DNA of 54,117 nucleotides from Bacillota bacterium. Its GTDB lineage: Bacteria > Bacillota > Sulfobacillia > JAJZIM01. The notes under the pieces were generated by a model. That model saw nothing but the letters and a program-made list of their open reading frames with translations. It searched no databases and had not been told where the DNA came from. The position numbers were made by a program, and so were the translations under genes. The stretch spans positions 1 through 54,117 of the forward strand of contig JAJZIM010000016.1 in NCBI GenBank assembly GCA_021810565.1. Reading direction: 5' to 3'. Shown in pieces: positions 42,573 through 49,951 of this stretch; within the stretch, counting starts at the first letter, position 1; the number at the start of each line of letters is the position of its first letter.

Positions 42573-43068
42573 TCACAAACCACTCCGCACCAGAAGGTCG
42601 TGTATGGTCAAGGGGTGTAAAAGCCGTCTGTGGTTGGTGGCACCGGGGCTGGGGCCAGCAGGCGCAGGGTCTGCAGGATCCCCATCCTTGCTCGTCATGA
42701 GTGCGGCTAGCGTGCGGTGGCTCATGTAACGCCGTGAGACCATCCAGTCCTCATGCTGCCGCACCGGGATGATGCCGATGAGCCGCAGCACGGCGGCTTG
42801 GTGGGGGAAGCTCCCGACCACGTCAGGGCGGCGCTTGATCTCCCGGTTCAGCCACTCCAGGGGGGTTGGTGGGGCTGATCTTGCTCCAGGGCTCCTTGGG
42901 GAGGGTCACGGGGTCCTTCCCCTGCTCCAGCACCGCCGCGGCCTTCGGATGGCGGTACGCGAGCTCAGTCACCACCGGGCGCGGCTGCCGGCGCGCGGTC
43001 ACCTGATCCAGCCGGCGGAAGATGGACGGAAGCCTCCGTACCAATGTCTGCCTACCGTACCTTGGCAC
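42573..43068 (-). pseudogene. IS256-family transposase C-terminal fragment, frameshifted
   Basis: First frame: ELAYRHPKAAAVLEQGKD, LPKEPWSKISPTNP. Second frame: LNREIKRRPDVVGSFPHQAA followed by VLRLIGIIP and the RRYMS end. Together these give the NPLExxNREIKRRxxVVGxFP signature of IS256/Mutator transposases. A run of six C (one extra) near 42866 causes the frameshift, and the N-terminal two-thirds is missing. Confidence 0.75.
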
Positions 43069-43102
43069 GTGAGCCGAGACGTTGCGGCTCAGGCGTGTCC
43101 GC

Positions 43103-43447
43103 GGGGACCACGGTGCGCCTGCGCCGGGTGCCCGAGCTCATCCCCCAGGCGGTGATCGATGCCCGGCCGGAGCTGCGCCGGGCCCAGGAGGAGCAGCGCG
43201 CGGTGGAGACGGCCACGGTGGACGACCTGCTCTGGGCGGACGGCATCGCCCTGGGCTCCCCCACCCGGTTCGGCAACATTACGGCGCAGCTGAAGAACTT
43301 CCTGGACCAGACGGGGGGGCTTTGGGCCCAGGGGAGCCTGGTGGGCAAGGCGGTGGGCCTCTTCACCGGCGCCAACACCATGCACGGCGGGCACGAGGCC
43401 ACCATCCTCACCAGGTCCACCTTCGCCTATCGCCACGGCATGGTCAT
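43103..43447 (+). pseudogene. Truncated second copy of wrbA
   Basis: Encodes TVRLRRVPELIPQAVIDARP through GSPTRFGNITAQLKNF to FAYRHGMVI, about 93% like residues 29-143 of the intact wrbA at 40726-41325. The FMN-loop start and the C-terminus are missing. It abuts the stop of the Ni/Co transporter gene, the same neighbour the intact copy has in remnant form. Confidence 0.88.
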
Positions 43448-43448
43448 C

Positions 43449-44471
43449 TCAGCTGGGGGAGGAGGGCGCCTCGCGCTCGTAGCCCCGCAGCCGGTAGACC
43501 AGGATGGCGAGGGCCCAGCTGACCAAGAGGATGCCGACGATGACGTAGCCCAGCTCCCCGAAGCTGAGGTTTTGCAGGGTGTCCCAGAAGCGGCCGTGCC
43601 AGGAGAACTCCGAGCCCAGCACCTGCAACAGCTCCACCGTGCCGATGATCAGGGCGATGGCCACGGAGATGGTGGTGATCACCAGGTTGTAAAACACCTT
43701 GCGGATGGGCTTGCGGAAGGCCCAGGCGTAAGCGTGGAGCATCACCACCCCGTCGGTGGTGTCCATCAGGGTCATGCCGCCGGCGAAGAGCAGGGGCAGG
43801 ATCACGATGTAGTCCAGGGGCAGGTGGCGGGTGGCGGCCAGGGCGGCCATGCCGATGACGGCCATCTCAGTGGCCGTGTCGAAGCCCAGGCCGAAGAGGA
43901 AGCCCACCAGGTACATCTGGGAGCTCTTCCGGATGGTGCGGAACAGCCGGCCGAAGTAGCGGTTCATGAAACCCCGCCGGGCCAACAGCTCCTCCAGTTG
44001 GGCGGGGTCGTAGCCGCCCAGGCGCACGCGGCGGAAGGCGTCGTAGATCCCTATCAGCACCACCAGATTCAGGGCGGCGATGAAGTACAGGAACACGGCG
44101 GAGACGCCGGTGCCCACCACCCCGCTGACGTTTTCCGCCCCCTGGATGCCGTGCTGCACCAAGCCGGCGGCCAGGGCCAGCCCCATGGCCAGGATGAACA
44201 CGATGGTGGAGTGGCCCAGGGAGAAGTAGAAGCCCACTCCCAGGGGCCGCTGGCCGTCGTTCATCAGCTTGCGGGTGGTGTTGTCGATGGCGGCGATATG
44301 GTCGGCGTCGAAGGCGTGCTTCAGGCCCAGCACGAAGGCCAGGAGGCCCAGGGGGATCAGGCCGGGGAATTGGCTGGACAGCCGCCCCAGGTCCGCCCAC
44401 ACCAGGAGGTTGTAGGCGAGGATGACCCCGTACAAAAGCGCCATGCGGCGGCGGGAGCGCAGCCAGCTCAC
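43449..44471 (-). CDS. NiCoT-family nickel/cobalt transporter
   Basis: A 340-residue inner-membrane permease with about eight helices. Signature motifs: HAFDADHIAAIDN (residues 52-64), FSLGHSTIVF, LGFDTATE and GMTLMDTTDG. I chose GTG 44471, just after GTGGGGGGGTGG. The longer open frame to 44684 runs through a cobalamin riboswitch and hairpins. Riboswitch control indicates cobalt uptake for B12 rather than nickel. BluB at 4.1 kb fits this. Its 3' end is partly duplicated at 41339-41387. Confidence 0.92.
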   Translation of the reverse strand: MSWLRSRRRMALLYGVILAYNLLVWADLGRLSSQFPGLIPLGLLAFVLGLKHAFDADHIAAIDNTTRKLMNDGQRPLGVGFYFSLGHSTIVFILAMGLALAAGLVQHGIQGAENVSGVVGTGVSAVFLYFIAALNLVVLIGIYDAFRRVRLGGYDPAQLEELLARRGFMNRYFGRLFRTIRKSSQMYLVGFLFGLGFDTATEMAVIGMAALAATRHLPLDYIVILPLLFAGGMTLMDTTDGVVMLHAYAWAFRKPIRKVFYNLVITTISVAIALIIGTVELLQVLGSEFSWHGRFWDTLQNLSFGELGYVIVGILLVSWALAILVYRLRGYEREAPSSPS

Positions 44472-44490
44472 CGGGACCACCCCCCCACGC

Positions 44491-44561
44491 CTTCGGTGCG
44501 CCGATCTCCCGGGCGCACCGTCCGAAGACACGCCGAGGGGATCCCTGCCCGGGATCCCCTC
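44491..44561 (-). promoter_or_regulatory. Hairpins between riboswitch and NiCoT start (expression platform)
   Basis: Two strong stems: 44535-44545/44551-44561 (11 bp, GAGGGGATCCC) and 44491-44502/44512-44527 (CTTCGGTGCGCC type). They lie between aptamer and ribosome site, so control may be by sequestering GTGGGGGGGTGG. On the plus strand the first hairpin is followed by CAATTTTTG and could terminate antisense transcripts. Confidence 0.5.
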
Positions 44562-44609
44562 CAATTTTTGTTCACCTGACATTCCTCCTGTCCGCGCAAG
44601 AGTGGATCG

Positions 44610-44770
44610 CCTCGCGCACGGGCAGGTATCCTGGCTCAGGTTCCTCGCCGGTACCGGCCTTCCCAGGCGGCTGCCCGGTGGCATAATCGGCCCGGCTCCC
44701 CATCACAGTTGCGGGACAGCGGCAGCTTTGCACTGCCTTCCCTGACTCCGTTCGCTATGCAATTGCCCTT
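44610..44770 (-). ncRNA. Cobalamin riboswitch
   Basis: Minus-strand landmarks of the B12 aptamer in order: AGTCAGGGAAGGCAGTG, GCTGCCGCTGTCCCGCAACTGTGA, GGGGAGCC, CCACCGGGCAGCC and the B12 box GAGCCAGGATACCTGCCC. These are the conserved core of the adenosylcobalamin riboswitch. It lies in the leader of the NiCoT transporter and should repress it when B12 is plentiful. Confidence 0.93.
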
Positions 44771-44859
44771 TTGTCTTCGACGCTCTCCCCGGGCATTCCT
44801 GCTGCCAAGAGAAGGAAATGTGCTCCCGATGAAGAAGAAGGAGGTGGAGAAGGGAGGCG

Positions 44860-45537
44860 GTGGCGACGGAGCGGGCGGCGGTCATCTGGAGTCTGGAGGA
44901 GCCCGAACGGCGGGTGCTGGCGGCCCTGGCGGTACTGCGGGTCATGGCGGGAGGGCAACTGGCACGCCTCTTGGCGCCGGAGGGGATCGGGCGGCTGGTG
45001 GCGGCGGATCTCTTGCGAGGGGGCGCACGCCCGGAGCGCTTCGCGCCCACCCCCTGGGGAGAGCGCCTGGGGCTTTTTTTGCGGGGGGTCGCACCGGTGC
45101 GCCGCCCGGCCTTGGCGACGGCAGCCTTGCCGCACGCCCTGGCCGTGGCCGAGGCCTACACCGGTCTGGAGGAGGCCCGGCGGGCGGGAAAGGTGCCGAA
45201 TGTGGACTGGCTGGGACCGGCGGAGGCGGGCCGCCTCCTGGGAGTCCGGGGAGAACGGGGGCCGCGCCTTTGGCCCGACGCCGCCTTCTTTCCCCGTCCG
45301 GACGTGCCGGTGTTCCTGGAGGTGGACCGGGGAAAGGTCACTCTGGGCACCCTGCGGGCCAAGCTCTTCGACTACGACGAGGGGCTGGGGCGCCATCCCG
45401 GCGGCTGGCTGGCCTTCCTGGTGGAACGCCCCGGACGGGCGCGCTCGGTGCGGGGCCTCGTGGTGGGCTGGGGGCATCCCGCCGCGGTGCTCGAAGGCCC
45501 CGAGGAGCTCGTGCGCTTTGCGGCGGGTCTGGCATGA
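44860..45537 (+). CDS. Replication-relaxation-like protein 1
   Basis: A 225-residue protein. The N-terminal winged-helix part (RRVLAALAVLRVMAGGQLARLL) is followed by the typical restriction-nuclease-like core: WPDAAFFPRPDVPVFLEVDRGKVTLGTLRAKLFDY, then GWLAFLVE. The F-L-E-V-D-R-G-x-x-T-L pattern is the hallmark of the replication-relaxation family found on Gram-positive plasmids and integrative elements. GTG start closely following GGGAGG. It overlaps a second, divergent copy by ATGA. Function poorly known. Confidence 0.65.
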   Translation: MATERAAVIWSLEEPERRVLAALAVLRVMAGGQLARLLAPEGIGRLVAADLLRGGARPERFAPTPWGERLGLFLRGVAPVRRPALATAALPHALAVAEAYTGLEEARRAGKVPNVDWLGPAEAGRLLGVRGERGPRLWPDAAFFPRPDVPVFLEVDRGKVTLGTLRAKLFDYDEGLGRHPGGWLAFLVERPGRARSVRGLVVGWGHPAAVLEGPEELVRFAAGLA

Positions 45538-46262
45538 GCCGCGCGGCGGACCTGGCCCTCCTGGGCGAGGGGGAGCGGGCCCTGTTGGACGGCCTGTATC
45601 GGCTGCGCCTGGCCAGCGCCGCCCAGTTGGGGGAGCTTTTCCGACCCGAGGAGCCGGAGGGGGTCGCCGACCTTTTGGCCAAGCTCGCCGCCGCGGGGCT
45701 GGCGGCGCGGGTGCCGGAGGAGGGGGAGCCCGCCGGGTGGCACCTGCCGGCCTGGGGGCTGCAGGTGGCCGAGGCCCTGGGGGGAGTGCAGCCTGCCCAG
45801 CGGCGCCGGCCGGGAGAGGAGCTGTTGGAGCTTTTGTTCCTGCGGGAGCGCCTGGCCCTGAACGACCTGTGGGTGGCCCTGGAGCGCTCCCGCCGGGCGG
45901 GACGGCTGGAGGAAGTGGGCTGGGAGGTGCCGCCCCGCAACGCGCGGCGCTTCTACGCCTTCGTGGCGGAGGGGGACGTGCTGCTCACGGCGGACGCGGC
46001 GGTGCAGGTGGTCGACGGGGCGGGACGGCGCGTCCGGCTGATCTTCTTCGATCGGCCTTCCTGGCCCCTGGCGCGCTGGCAGGCGGAGTTCAAGCTCTGG
46101 GCGGAGTTCGCGGTGGAAACCGGGCGGGCCGAGCCCATCCTGCTTTTTTGCTCCGACCCCGCTCGGCAGCCCCTGCTGGCGGCCCAGGTTACCGAGCGGC
46201 ACAACACCGAGGTGGTGGACGCCGCGGGGGCCCTGGCCAGGCTGGGCGTCCCGCCCGGCTAA
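45534..46262 (+). CDS. Replication-relaxation-like protein 2 (divergent partner)
   Basis: A 242-residue protein with the same plan: an N-terminal helix-turn-helix (LLDGLYRLRLASAAQLGELF) and a C-terminal domain (RRFYAFVAEGDVLLTADAAV, RRVRLIFFDRPSWPLARWQAEFKLWAEF). The acidic EVD motif of its neighbour is not evident, so it may be a non-catalytic partner. ATG overlaps the previous stop. Its last 4 bases overlap the convergent GH18 gene. Confidence 0.5.
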   Translation: MSRAADLALLGEGERALLDGLYRLRLASAAQLGELFRPEEPEGVADLLAKLAAAGLAARVPEEGEPAGWHLPAWGLQVAEALGGVQPAQRRRPGEELLELLFLRERLALNDLWVALERSRRAGRLEEVGWEVPPRNARRFYAFVAEGDVLLTADAAVQVVDGAGRRVRLIFFDRPSWPLARWQAEFKLWAEFAVETGRAEPILLFCSDPARQPLLAAQVTERHNTEVVDAAGALARLGVPPG

Positions 46263-47497
46263 AAGCCCAGGCGGTGGAAGAAGCCCGGGTCCTCGCCGCC
46301 CAGGTGCCAAAGGCCCGCCCCGGCCAGACCAGCTTGTCGGAACAGGTGCAGCTTGAAGGTCACGGACCAGCTGTCCTCGAACCACACTTGGTGCAGGTTG
46401 CCCCTCGGGCCGGTGTAGGAGAAGTGGGGTTCCTGGGCGGTGGAGCTCCAGGCGATGGGTACGCCCTCCCTTTGGGCCAAGGCGATGGCCTGGGCGGCCG
46501 ACAGGCTGCGGGTGGCGCCGCCGCTGGACCAGTCGTAGCCGTAGTCGGCGATCCCCAAGATCAGCTTGTTCGCCGGCATTCGGGTGAGGGCGTAGCCCAC
46601 CACTTGGCGCACCCAGGCCAGGGAGGCCACGGGCCCGGGGGCGGTGCCGGGGGAGTGCTGGTCGTAGGCCATGATCACCACGCCGTCCGAGGCCTGGGCC
46701 AGGGCGGCGTAGTCGTAGGCGGCGCCGGGGGGATCGAGGTACCAGTGGTCGGAAGTCTTGGCCCCTACGGCCACGGTGGTCGAAAGGCCCCGGGCGGCCA
46801 AGAGCCGGTGCAGCTGCTGCACGAAGGCGGTGAGATCGGCCCGGTCGGCGGGGCCCAGACCCTCGAAATCCACGTTGACCCCGTCCAGGCCCAGGGACTG
46901 CACCGCGCCCAGGAGGTTGGCGACGGCCCGCTGCCGGTCGGCGGGGTCGCGCAGGAACCGGTCGGTGCCGCCCTGGTTGGTCACCATGGCCAGCACTCGC
47001 ACGTGCTCTCGATGGGCCTGGGCCACCAGGGCGGCCTCCCCCTGGCCGCGGTTGACCAGGGTGCCGTCGGGGGCTAACGAGAACCAGTAGGGGGAGACCT
47101 GCTGCAACTGGGCGGCGTGGCGGGCGAAGGAGGCGGCCGAGCCGGAGCCCGCCCACCCGGCGTAGTAGCCCAGGAGGAGGCGCTGCGGGGGGGCCGGGGC
47201 GGGATCCAGGGCGCGGCGCAGGGCGGCGCTGGTCTGCGGCCCGTCCACGCCGTCCACGGCCAGGCCCTGGGCGCTTTGGAAACGCGCCAGGGCGGCCAGG
47301 GTGTCGGGACCGAACACGCCGTCGGCGGGACCGGGGGCGTAGCCCAGGGCGGAAAGGTCCCGTTGCAAGGCGGTGACGGCGGTACCCCGGTCGCCGTAGG
47401 ACAAGAGCGGGGCGGCCAGGACCGGCACGGACACGGCCAACAGACCGGCCAGGGCCAGCGCCGGCCCGCTCAGGAACCGAGAAAACAAGAGGATCAC
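46259..47497 (-). CDS. Secreted GH18 glycosidase with peptidoglycan-binding domain (YaaH/SleL-like)
   Basis: A 412-residue exported hydrolase. A signal peptide covers about 1-30. A PG_binding_1 domain covers about 32-100 (GDRGTAVTALQRDLSALGY, DGVFGPDTLAALARFQ). A GH18 barrel covers about 110-412, with LGYYAGW, the catalytic DGVNVDFE (final Glu as acid) and VVIMAYDQH. This layout matches spore-cortex N-acetylglucosaminidases of the YaaH/SleL group. GTG 47497 follows GGGAAGGA closely; TTG 47488 is an alternative start. Suggests endospore formation or wall turnover. Confidence 0.9.
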   Translation of the reverse strand: MILLFSRFLSGPALALAGLLAVSVPVLAAPLLSYGDRGTAVTALQRDLSALGYAPGPADGVFGPDTLAALARFQSAQGLAVDGVDGPQTSAALRRALDPAPAPPQRLLLGYYAGWAGSGSAASFARHAAQLQQVSPYWFSLAPDGTLVNRGQGEAALVAQAHREHVRVLAMVTNQGGTDRFLRDPADRQRAVANLLGAVQSLGLDGVNVDFEGLGPADRADLTAFVQQLHRLLAARGLSTTVAVGAKTSDHWYLDPPGAAYDYAALAQASDGVVIMAYDQHSPGTAPGPVASLAWVRQVVGYALTRMPANKLILGIADYGYDWSSGGATRSLSAAQAIALAQREGVPIAWSSTAQEPHFSYTGPRGNLHQVWFEDSWSVTFKLHLFRQAGLAGAGLWHLGGEDPGFFHRLGF

Positions 47498-47791
47498 ACT
47501 CCTTCCCTGATCGCCTCCGGAGTTAGTTGACGGGTTCGGGCCCGGGAAGCGGCCCTGCCACCGGATGGTGGGTTCACCCCAGTTTTTGTCCTCCGTACCC
47601 AAAAAGGGATTCAGCGAGGCAAGTTTAGCATGGCCAGGGCGATCAGGTCACCCCTGGAGAGAAAGGCTCAGTCAGGACGAGCCATCCTCAGGCGCGACGG
47701 GTGCCAGCTGCCGGTTCGGGGCGCAGGATGCGGCGCACTTCGGGAGGAAGAAGGGGCGATCCCAAGCCCTGGCAGGTTGGCGGGCATAAGG
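47498..47791. other. Intergenic interval, no gene seen
   Basis: Between the GH18 start and the terminator of the PfpI gene I see only scattered short open frames without ribosome sites or known motifs. A minus-strand GH18 promoter could not be identified. Confidence 0.5.
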
Positions 47792-47824
47792 AAAGGGAGC
47801 CTGCGGATGCTCCGGCAGGCTCCC
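47792..47824 (-). terminator. Terminator after the PfpI gene
   Basis: Minus strand: perfect 10-bp stem GGGAGCCTGC/GCAGGCTCCC with a 10-base loop, followed by TTTC. Confidence 0.65.
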
Positions 47825-47838
47825 CGGCGGGTCGGGAC

Positions 47839-48426
47839 TCAGATCTCGATCCGGGCGCCCAACAGCTCCACGAATTTGCGCAGCCACTCGGGATGCCCCG
47901 GCCAGGCGGAGGCGGTGACCAGGTTGCCGTCCACATAGGCGTTGGAGAAGGTGGCATTGACCTCGCCCCAGCGGGCCCCGGCGCCCACGCAGTCGGGGCC
48001 CACCGCCGGGTAGGAGGTGCAAAGCCTCCCCTGGAGGACCCCCGCCGCCGCCAGGATCTGCGGCCCGTGGCAGATGGCCGCCACCGGCTTGCCGGCGGTG
48101 AAAAAGGCGCGCACGATCTCCAAAAGCCGCGGGTTGAGGCGCAGGTACTCCGGGGCGCGGCCACCGGGGATCACCAGTCCGGCGTAGGCGGCCGGGTCGA
48201 CCTCGTCGAAGGTGGCGGTGAGGGCGAAGTTGTGGCCCGGCTTCTCGCTGTAGGTCTGATCACCCTCGAAGTCGTGGATCGCGGTGCGCACCTTCTCCCC
48301 CGCGCGCTTTCCCGGGCACACGGCGTCCACCTGGTAGCCCAGCATGGACAGGGCCTGGAACGGCACCATCACCTCGTAGTCCTCCACGAAGTCACCCGCC
48401 AGCATCAGGAGCCGCTTGTCGGCCAT
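47839..48426 (-). CDS. DJ-1/PfpI family protein
   Basis: A 195-residue class I glutamine amidotransferase-like fold of the PfpI group. The nucleophile Cys is in [14 protein letters not shown], with an upstream Glu (DYEVMVPF) and [13 protein letters not shown]. Members are described as proteases, deglycases or chaperones; the true role is debated. ATG 48426 has GGGGAGGGGAC upstream. The frame stays open upstream into a nucleotidyltransferase fragment, but the ribosome site argues for separate translation. Confidence 0.88.
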   Translation of the reverse strand: MADKRLLMLAGDFVEDYEVMVPFQALSMLGYQVDAVCPGKRAGEKVRTAIHDFEGDQTYSEKPGHNFALTATFDEVDPAAYAGLVIPGGRAPEYLRLNPRLLEIVRAFFTAGKPVAAICHGPQILAAAGVLQGRLCTSYPAVGPDCVGAGARWGEVNATFSNAYVDGNLVTASAWPGHPEWLRKFVELLGARIEI

Positions 48427-48843
48427 GATGTCCCCTCCCCTTTCTGGTGTGCGCGGCACGACCGGTTCCCAGAGTGCTTCGCCGCCCCGGGTGCCGGGAC
48501 CTGCCGCCAATGGCTGGGTGCGGACACTCACGATACCGGCCGCACGGGCAAGGGCCTCTCGGGTCTGCTCCGGGGAGAACCGCTCCGCCGGGATGGCAGC
48601 CGGCCAAGCGTCCGGATGGCGGGCGGTGCGCTGGGGGAACGGCAGGTCGCGAAGCGACGGGATGATGGCTGCCAGGTCGATGCCGCTGTTGAAGGTGTCG
48701 GTGCCCTGGGCCACGGAGCCAAACAGGACTGCATCGGTGGTGCCCCACTCAGCCAGCTCCGCTGCCAGTCGCTCGGCCTCCGCGTGGTGCCGGGCGCGGA
48801 TCACGACCAACTTCCGGTGCTGCGCGACCGCGAGGGCTGCCAA
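48427..48843 (-). pseudogene. Degraded MNT-like nucleotidyltransferase fragment
   Basis: In frame with and directly upstream of the PfpI gene. It encodes [24 protein letters not shown] followed by [10 protein letters not shown], the minimal nucleotidyltransferase motif G-S-x10-D-x-D, but the first Asp is Gly (SGIDL for SDIDL), so catalysis should be lost. MNT domains usually pair with HEPN toxins, and none is seen here. The following 60 residues match nothing. Low certainty whether any protein is made. Confidence 0.5.
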
Positions 48844-49063
48844 GGTGGAGCGGGCGGCGGGGGGAGAATCGGGGACGGGTGGGCGGCGTATCGAAGCACT
48901 TCCCTGTCCGGGGGCCGTCGCTCTTGGGGCATCCGGCCCGGCGTTGCCGAGGGACCGGGTCGGGCCTGCGAACGCTGCAGGCGCGGACTTCCTCTCAGCA
49001 ATGTGGGCTGTTGCGCTTTACGATGCGTGGGCGCATGTGGGAGCGCGGCTTGCTGGTTCGGTA

Positions 49064-49092
49064 TTGACAACACGAAGGGCACCTGCTATCAT
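49064..49092 (+). promoter_or_regulatory. Strong promoter of the small RNA at 49.1 kb
   Basis: Consensus -35 TTGACA (49064-49069), a 17-base spacer, -10 TATCAT (49087-49092). The predicted start (about 49099) coincides with the first base pairs of a structured RNA. Confidence 0.75.
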
Positions 49093-49097
49093 AAACA

Positions 49098-49173
49098 CGA
49101 CCGAGAGGGCAACGCGCGACTGCCCGTGTCCAGTTAACGCAGTTAACGGGGCCTCGGTCGCGCTTTATTTTTT
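49098..49173 (+). ncRNA. Putative small structured RNA with intrinsic terminator
   Basis: The outer stem CGACCGAG/CTCGGTCG (49098-49105 and 49153-49160) closes a three-way junction. It holds hairpin GGGCA/TGCCC (49107-49111 and 49121-49125) and hairpin GTTAAC-GCA-GTTAAC (49133-49147). The outer stem is followed by CGCTTTATTTTTTG, a good U-tract. The transcript would be about 75 nt. It could be an independent RNA or an attenuator for the DUF3800 gene that starts 33 bases after the U-tract. I know no family match. Confidence 0.6.
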
Positions 49174-49205
49174 GATGAAAACTTAAGGTGAGGGGGTGAA
49201 TATGC

Positions 49206-49951
49206 ATGCATCTTTTGTATTTGGATGAATCAGGTCAGCATAAAGGTCGTTATTTTGTTCTGGGTGGCCTTGCTGTACACGAGAAGCAGACGTATTTTCT
49301 AGGAAAGGAGTTAGATGACATACAAGCAGAAACATTTCCAGATATGAATGAGGCAATTCCCTTTCATGCTGCCGAAATCCGGGCAGGCTCGAAGGAGCCA
49401 TGGAAAGCTTTACCTCAGAAAAAACGGTGGGCGATACTAGATAGGTTGTCGGATGTCATTGCAGGCGGAAGAAACACGCTTTTTGCTGAAGTGATAGAAC
49501 GCGGATCCCTACCGGAAAAGAAAATGAATATTTGTATGCATTTGAAGAAATCATAAACAGGTTCGACATATACCTGAAAAGACTAGGGAAAGAAGCTGGA
49601 TATTTTGAAAAGGGCATGATAATTATTGCTCACTCCGAATTTCGGCAAAGCATAGAGGTATTAGCCAAACAAATCGAAAAATAAGGAACAAGGTGGGGTG
49701 ACTTACGTAATCTTGTAGATATACCGTTCTTTACTCTTTCAAAAAACTCCCGGTTACTGCAAGCGGCCGATTTTATTGCTAATACTGTATATGGTCGCTA
49801 TGAAAACGGTCAAGCTAGACATTTTGATAAAATAATCTGCAAGTTTGACAACGATGATGGCATTATTCACGGACTTTATCATCGATCTATTAACAATTAC
49901 CACAATTGCATGTGCCCGGCCTGCCTTTCTCGGAGGCAAAATAGGGCTTAG
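49206..49951 (+). pseudogene. DUF3800-domain protein, broken by frameshift and stop
   Basis: Begins MHLLYLDESGQHKGRYFVLGG, the N-terminal signature of DUF3800 (LDESG), a predicted RNase H-like nuclease family of mobile and defence loci. A frameshift near 49520 truncates it. The other frame continues NEYLYAFEEIINRFDIYLKRL to a TAA (about 49682), and then SRLLQAADFIANTVYGRYE and IIHGLYH follow to the end. The base composition is clearly AT-richer than the surroundings, so it was acquired. An IS630-type element sits at its very 3' end. Confidence 0.7.

Noticed and set aside
43044-44579. 511-codon plus-strand gene containing a WrbA-like domain
   Set aside because: Only the first 115 codons match WrbA and the rest is antisense to the NiCoT transporter. 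It is a truncated duplicate, not a fusion enzyme.
49098-49160. A tRNA gene at the structured RNA
   Set aside because: Only two inner hairpins, no anticodon loop, no T-loop sequence GTTCRA and no CCA end. A U-tract terminator follows instead.
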